Assembly (NCBI GenBank): GCA_029883045.1 | Contig: JAOUJU010000078.1 | Coordinates: 1-7,667 of the forward strand | Reading direction: 5' to 3' | From: Rhodospirillaceae bacterium | GTDB lineage: Bacteria; Pseudomonadota; Alphaproteobacteria; Rhodospirillales; Magnetovibrionaceae | DNA length: 7,667 nucleotides | Shown: positions 4,900-7,667 of the stretch, in pieces | Layout: every line of letters begins with the position of its first letter | Position numbering within the stretch: the first letter of the stretch is position 1 | Notes under the pieces: generated by a model | What the model saw: the letters and a program-made list of their open reading frames with translations, nothing else | The model's database searches: none | What the model was told of the DNA's origin: nothing | Made by a program: the position numbers and the translations under genes

Positions 4900-7167
4900 T
4901 TAAGTAAATCTATTTGAGGTTGGAAATCCGCGCATGGCCTTTAACCCCGCACCAGCACGCTTGCCAACCCATTTTTTTATTTCTTTTTTAGGCTCGACCC
5001 GTTCACCACCAGCATAAGGGTAGGATAATCCATCCTCCATTACGAATGCCTTAACATCGCGCAGCACAGCATTTCCGCCCTTTTTATAGCGTTGCAATAT
5101 CACTCCACGGCCCCTGCCCATTATGGGCATATCTTCAATATCAAATATTAGAAGTTTATGGTTAGAACCTATTACCGCCAAACTATCAGCGTCTTCGGGT
5201 ACGTAAGAACACGCCGCCGCTTCTTCGCCCTCGCCCAAATTAAGTACCTGCTTGCCGTTTTTGGTCTGTGCAACAACATCGTCTGAGGGAACAATAAATC
5301 CACGCCCCGCATCCGATGCCACCATAATTTCGCGTTCAGGCTCGAAAATCATCATTTCTGCAACATCGTGGTCGCCCTGCATATCTATCATTAGGCGCAA
5401 GGGATCGCCGTGGCCACGTCCACCGGGCAATTTATCACAGCCGATGGTATAAAACCTGCCATTGGTGGCAAACACCAGCAACTTATCGGTGGTTTGCGCG
5501 TGCAACATAAATTTATGTTTGTCACCTTCTTTGAATTTAAGGTCAGATACTTTTTCAACGTGACCACGAATAGCGCGTATCCACCCTTTTTCCGAACAAA
5601 CCACGCTAATCGGTTCGCGTTCAATCATCGCTTCCAGTGGCACCACTACAACCGTAGGCGCATCACCTATTATGGTTCGCCTTTTGCCAAGCTCAGTCTT
5701 GGGGCCATAATCTTTTTTAATTTCATCAATTTCGTCGGCGATGATTTTCCAGCGCTTATCTTCGTTCCTAAGCAAGCTGTTGAGCTCCTTTTTTTCTTTG
5801 CTCAACGTGTCATGCTCGGTTTTAATTTCTATTTCTTCTAATTTGCGCAACTGGCGAAGACGCATATTCAAAATTGCCTCGGCCTGCACCTCTGAAAGCT
5901 TAAACGCCTTCATCAGTTTTGGTTTTGGCTCGTCTTCGGTGCGAATAATTTTGATTACCTTGTCTAGGTTCAAAAACGCAATAAGCTGTCCGCCAAGTAT
6001 TTCAAGGCGGTGTTCAATTTTACCCAAACGGAATTTGCTTCTGCGTTTTAGCACCACATGGCGGTGTTCAAGAAATGCGCTCAACACCTCGCGCAGGTTC
6101 ATGACGCCGGGGGTGTTTTCCGCATCAAGCACGTTCATGTTTAACGAAAACCGTTGCTCAAGGTCGGTCAGCTTGAATAGCTGTTCCATTAACATTTCAG
6201 GTTCAACCGCACGGCTTTTTGGTTCTATCACTATGCGGATATCTTCGGCCGATTCATCCCTAATATCATTTACTATGGGCAATTTTTTGGTCTGTATAAG
6301 TTCGGCAATTTTTTCAATTAAGCGCGATTTTTGAACCTGATATGGAATTTCGGTAATTACTATGTTCCATGTTCCATGGCCTGCTTTTTCAGTTTCCCAT
6401 TTTGCCCTTACCCGAAAACCGCCACGTCCAGTTTTGTAAGCTTCAACAATATCTGCGCGGTCTTCAACCAGGGTGCCACCAGTAGGGAAATCTGGTCCTG
6501 GAATAAAATCAACCAATTTTCCAACGGTCGCGTTGGGGAATTTAATCAAATGCTTTAAGGCATCGCATAGCTCAGCAACGTTATGTGGCGGTATGGATGT
6601 GGCCATGCCAACCGCGATACCTGCCGCACCATTTGCCAAAATATTAGGAAACGCCGCTGGTAAAACCTGCGGTTCGCTTTCTTCGCCATCATAAGTTGGG
6701 CGAAAATCAACCGCATCCTCATCGATGCCGCGTAGCAATGCCATTGCTACGCTGGTCAGGCGGGCCTCGGTGTAACGCATGGCGGCGGCGTTATCGCCAT
6801 CAATGTTGCCAAAATTGCCCTGCCCGTCGACCATTGGATAGCGAACCGCAAAATCTTGGCTAAGGCGAACCATGGCATCGTAAATCGATGCATCGCCGTG
6901 GGGATGATATTTACCCATAACGTCACCAACAACGCGGGCGCATTTTTTAAAACCCGACTTGGGGTCAAGTTTTAGCTGAAGCATGGCGTAAAGCAGGCGG
7001 CGATGCACCGGCTTTAACCCGTCGCGGACATCGGGCAGCGAACGGCTCATTATGGTTGAAAGGGCATACGCCAGATAACGCTCGCCCAAGGCAACAGCCA
7101 AGCGTGTATCGCGGATCTCGCCAGACATGTCGCCTGTAATGTCGTTTGGCAATGATGGTTTGCCCAT
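4900..7167 (-). CDS. parC: DNA topoisomerase IV subunit A ParC
   Basis: ParC is the DNA-cutting and rejoining subunit of topoisomerase IV. With ParE it unlinks sister chromosomes after replication. The 755 residues equal the family length. The catalytic domain shows 'SRSLPDVRDGLKPVHRRLLY' (41-60), the quinolone region 'KYHPHGDASIYDAM' (86-99) and the active site 'AAMRYTEARLT' with R131 and Y132. Next come the tower and 'VGMATSIPPHN' (186-196), a coiled-coil arm (about 365-490) with 'QAEAILNMRLRQLRKLE', and a beta-pinwheel C-terminal domain (about 505-715). A degenerate GyrA-box-like 'GRGRG' (684-688) supports ParC over GyrA. A basic tail (about 722-755) follows. The Ser80-equivalent of E. coli ParC is A93, and the Glu84-equivalent is D97. 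The ribosome site is GGAG 11 bases before the ATG. The gene lies 73 bases after recO on the same strand. Confidence 0.97.
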   Translation of the reverse strand: MGKPSLPNDITGDMSGEIRDTRLAVALGERYLAYALSTIMSRSLPDVRDGLKPVHRRLLYAMLQLKLDPKSGFKKCARVVGDVMGKYHPHGDASIYDAMVRLSQDFAVRYPMVDGQGNFGNIDGDNAAAMRYTEARLTSVAMALLRGIDEDAVDFRPTYDGEESEPQVLPAAFPNILANGAAGIAVGMATSIPPHNVAELCDALKHLIKFPNATVGKLVDFIPGPDFPTGGTLVEDRADIVEAYKTGRGGFRVRAKWETEKAGHGTWNIVITEIPYQVQKSRLIEKIAELIQTKKLPIVNDIRDESAEDIRIVIEPKSRAVEPEMLMEQLFKLTDLEQRFSLNMNVLDAENTPGVMNLREVLSAFLEHRHVVLKRRSKFRLGKIEHRLEILGGQLIAFLNLDKVIKIIRTEDEPKPKLMKAFKLSEVQAEAILNMRLRQLRKLEEIEIKTEHDTLSKEKKELNSLLRNEDKRWKIIADEIDEIKKDYGPKTELGKRRTIIGDAPTVVVVPLEAMIEREPISVVCSEKGWIRAIRGHVEKVSDLKFKEGDKHKFMLHAQTTDKLLVFATNGRFYTIGCDKLPGGRGHGDPLRLMIDMQGDHDVAEMMIFEPEREIMVASDAGRGFIVPSDDVVAQTKNGKQVLNLGEGEEAAACSYVPEDADSLAVIGSNHKLLIFDIEDMPIMGRGRGVILQRYKKGGNAVLRDVKAFVMEDGLSYPYAGGERVEPKKEIKKWVGKRAGAGLKAMRGFPTSNRFT

Positions 7168-7240
7168 TTAGGTGGATACTCCAGAGAATCGGTTGTGTTA
7201 CTTCTATTATGCTAGGCCAAGGCAGGATTAAAAAGTATTC

Positions 7241-7667
7241 TTAAAATGTTTTTTGCCGCGATATTCGGGCAACGAAGCGTCCGCGAGCCTGCGGCAGATG
7301 GCGCCCGCTCATATTAAATACGTGTCGCTCTAGAAAATGCCCGGTCAATTTCAGCCCCAAAACCACATCTTCGATTGATGATGCCACCTCGCCATTAAAC
7401 TTGACAAATTGGGGTAGTGGCAACATTGCATTTTTATATTGATCGCCCGCCGCCCGTGATACCGCACGTCCGGACTTGGGTGAAACATACACAAGATTTT
7501 CGGTTTCGCCAGTAGCGGCGCATTTGCTAAAATCTAGGCCGTACCCAAGTTCGCCCAATAATCCTATTTCCCACTTTACGTAAGCACTTTGCCACTGGGG
7601 CGTTGATGCGGTTGAATCAAGAATGCCAAGCAACGCAGATAACCCGTCAAATGCTTTGGGGTGGGCT
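7241..7667 (-). CDS. recO: DNA repair protein RecO, C-terminal part (cut by window edge)
   Basis: RecO works with RecR and RecF to load RecA onto SSB-coated gaps. Only the C-terminal roughly 142 residues are present. The reading frame stays open to the window edge (it reads 'AHPKAFDGLSALLG' at the left of the protein fragment), so the true start lies beyond 7667. A TTG at 7631-7633 is just an internal leucine. The helical core shows 'YVKWEIGLLGELGYGLDFSKCAATG', followed by the hallmark 'YVSPKSGRAVSRAAG' and 'LPLPQFV'. A helical end follows with 'LTGHFLERHVF' and 'RHLPQARGRFV'. Only one cysteine is visible where some RecO proteins carry a four-cysteine zinc finger, which is usual for alphaproteobacterial forms as I remember them. 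It is followed by parC on the same strand after 73 bases with no clear terminator. Confidence 0.9.
   Translation of the reverse strand, partial: AHPKAFDGLSALLGILDSTASTPQWQSAYVKWEIGLLGELGYGLDFSKCAATGETENLVYVSPKSGRAVSRAAGDQYKNAMLPLPQFVKFNGEVASSIEDVVLGLKLTGHFLERHVFNMSGRHLPQARGRFVARISRQKTF

Noticed and set aside
5741..6334. Plus-strand open frame of 197 codons opposite parC, with others at 5252-5452, 5410-5841, 6331-6558 and 6473-6694
   Set aside because: All lie antisense within parC, whose protein is complete and conserved. Their products are serine-rich or arginine-rich with no recognisable motif.
7168..7240. GCC-TT-GGC symmetry in the recO-parC gap as a terminator
   Set aside because: The loop would be two bases and no T-run follows. 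No promoter with both elements was seen there either.
7241..7633. recO read as a complete short gene starting at the TTG at 7631-7633
   Set aside because: The frame continues upstream to the window edge with RecO-like sequence, so the gene is truncated by the window, not short.

Overview
The window reads as ordinary chromosomal DNA from an alphaproteobacterium with a moderate, somewhat AT-rich base composition. The assignment rests on protein character: a ParC with the alphaproteobacterial core and C-terminal wording, a RecO tail with the 'YVSPKSGRAVSR' stretch, a Bpt-type aminoacyl-transferase, and a DUF6314-type protein (a family I know mainly from Alphaproteobacteria). I cannot place it to order. 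There are no rRNA or tRNA genes, insertion sequences, CRISPR arrays, phage genes or obvious signs of transfer.

Layout. Positions 7-804 (minus) encode a membrane-anchored class I methyltransferase. A 246-base divergent intergenic region separates it from motA and motB (1051-2957, plus), the flagellar stator genes, followed after 38 bases by bpt (2996-3712, plus), an N-degron aminoacyl-tRNA-protein transferase. These three plus-strand genes have no visible terminator between them. A 40-base convergent gap then leads to minus-strand genes, read from right to left: recO (3' part only, cut by the right edge), parC, bioY and a DUF6314-like gene. bioY and the DUF6314-like gene are separated by a single base and look translationally coupled.

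How the genes work together. MotA and MotB form the proton channel and peptidoglycan anchor of the flagellar motor, so the organism is probably motile. Bpt tags N-terminal acidic residues for ClpS/ClpAP degradation. RecO (recombinational repair) and ParC (decatenation) are DNA maintenance genes often found close together in alphaproteobacteria. BioY is the biotin-binding S component of an ECF transporter, and a degenerate BioR-like box lies just upstream of it.

I found no convincing new multi-gene system. The points most worth a second look are: the coupled bioY/DUF6314 pair, where the partner has a calycin-like GxW start; the likeness of the methyltransferase to the eukaryotic FAM173/ATPSCKMT lysine methyltransferases; the degenerate BioR-like site; and an alanine at the quinolone-sensing serine position of ParC.
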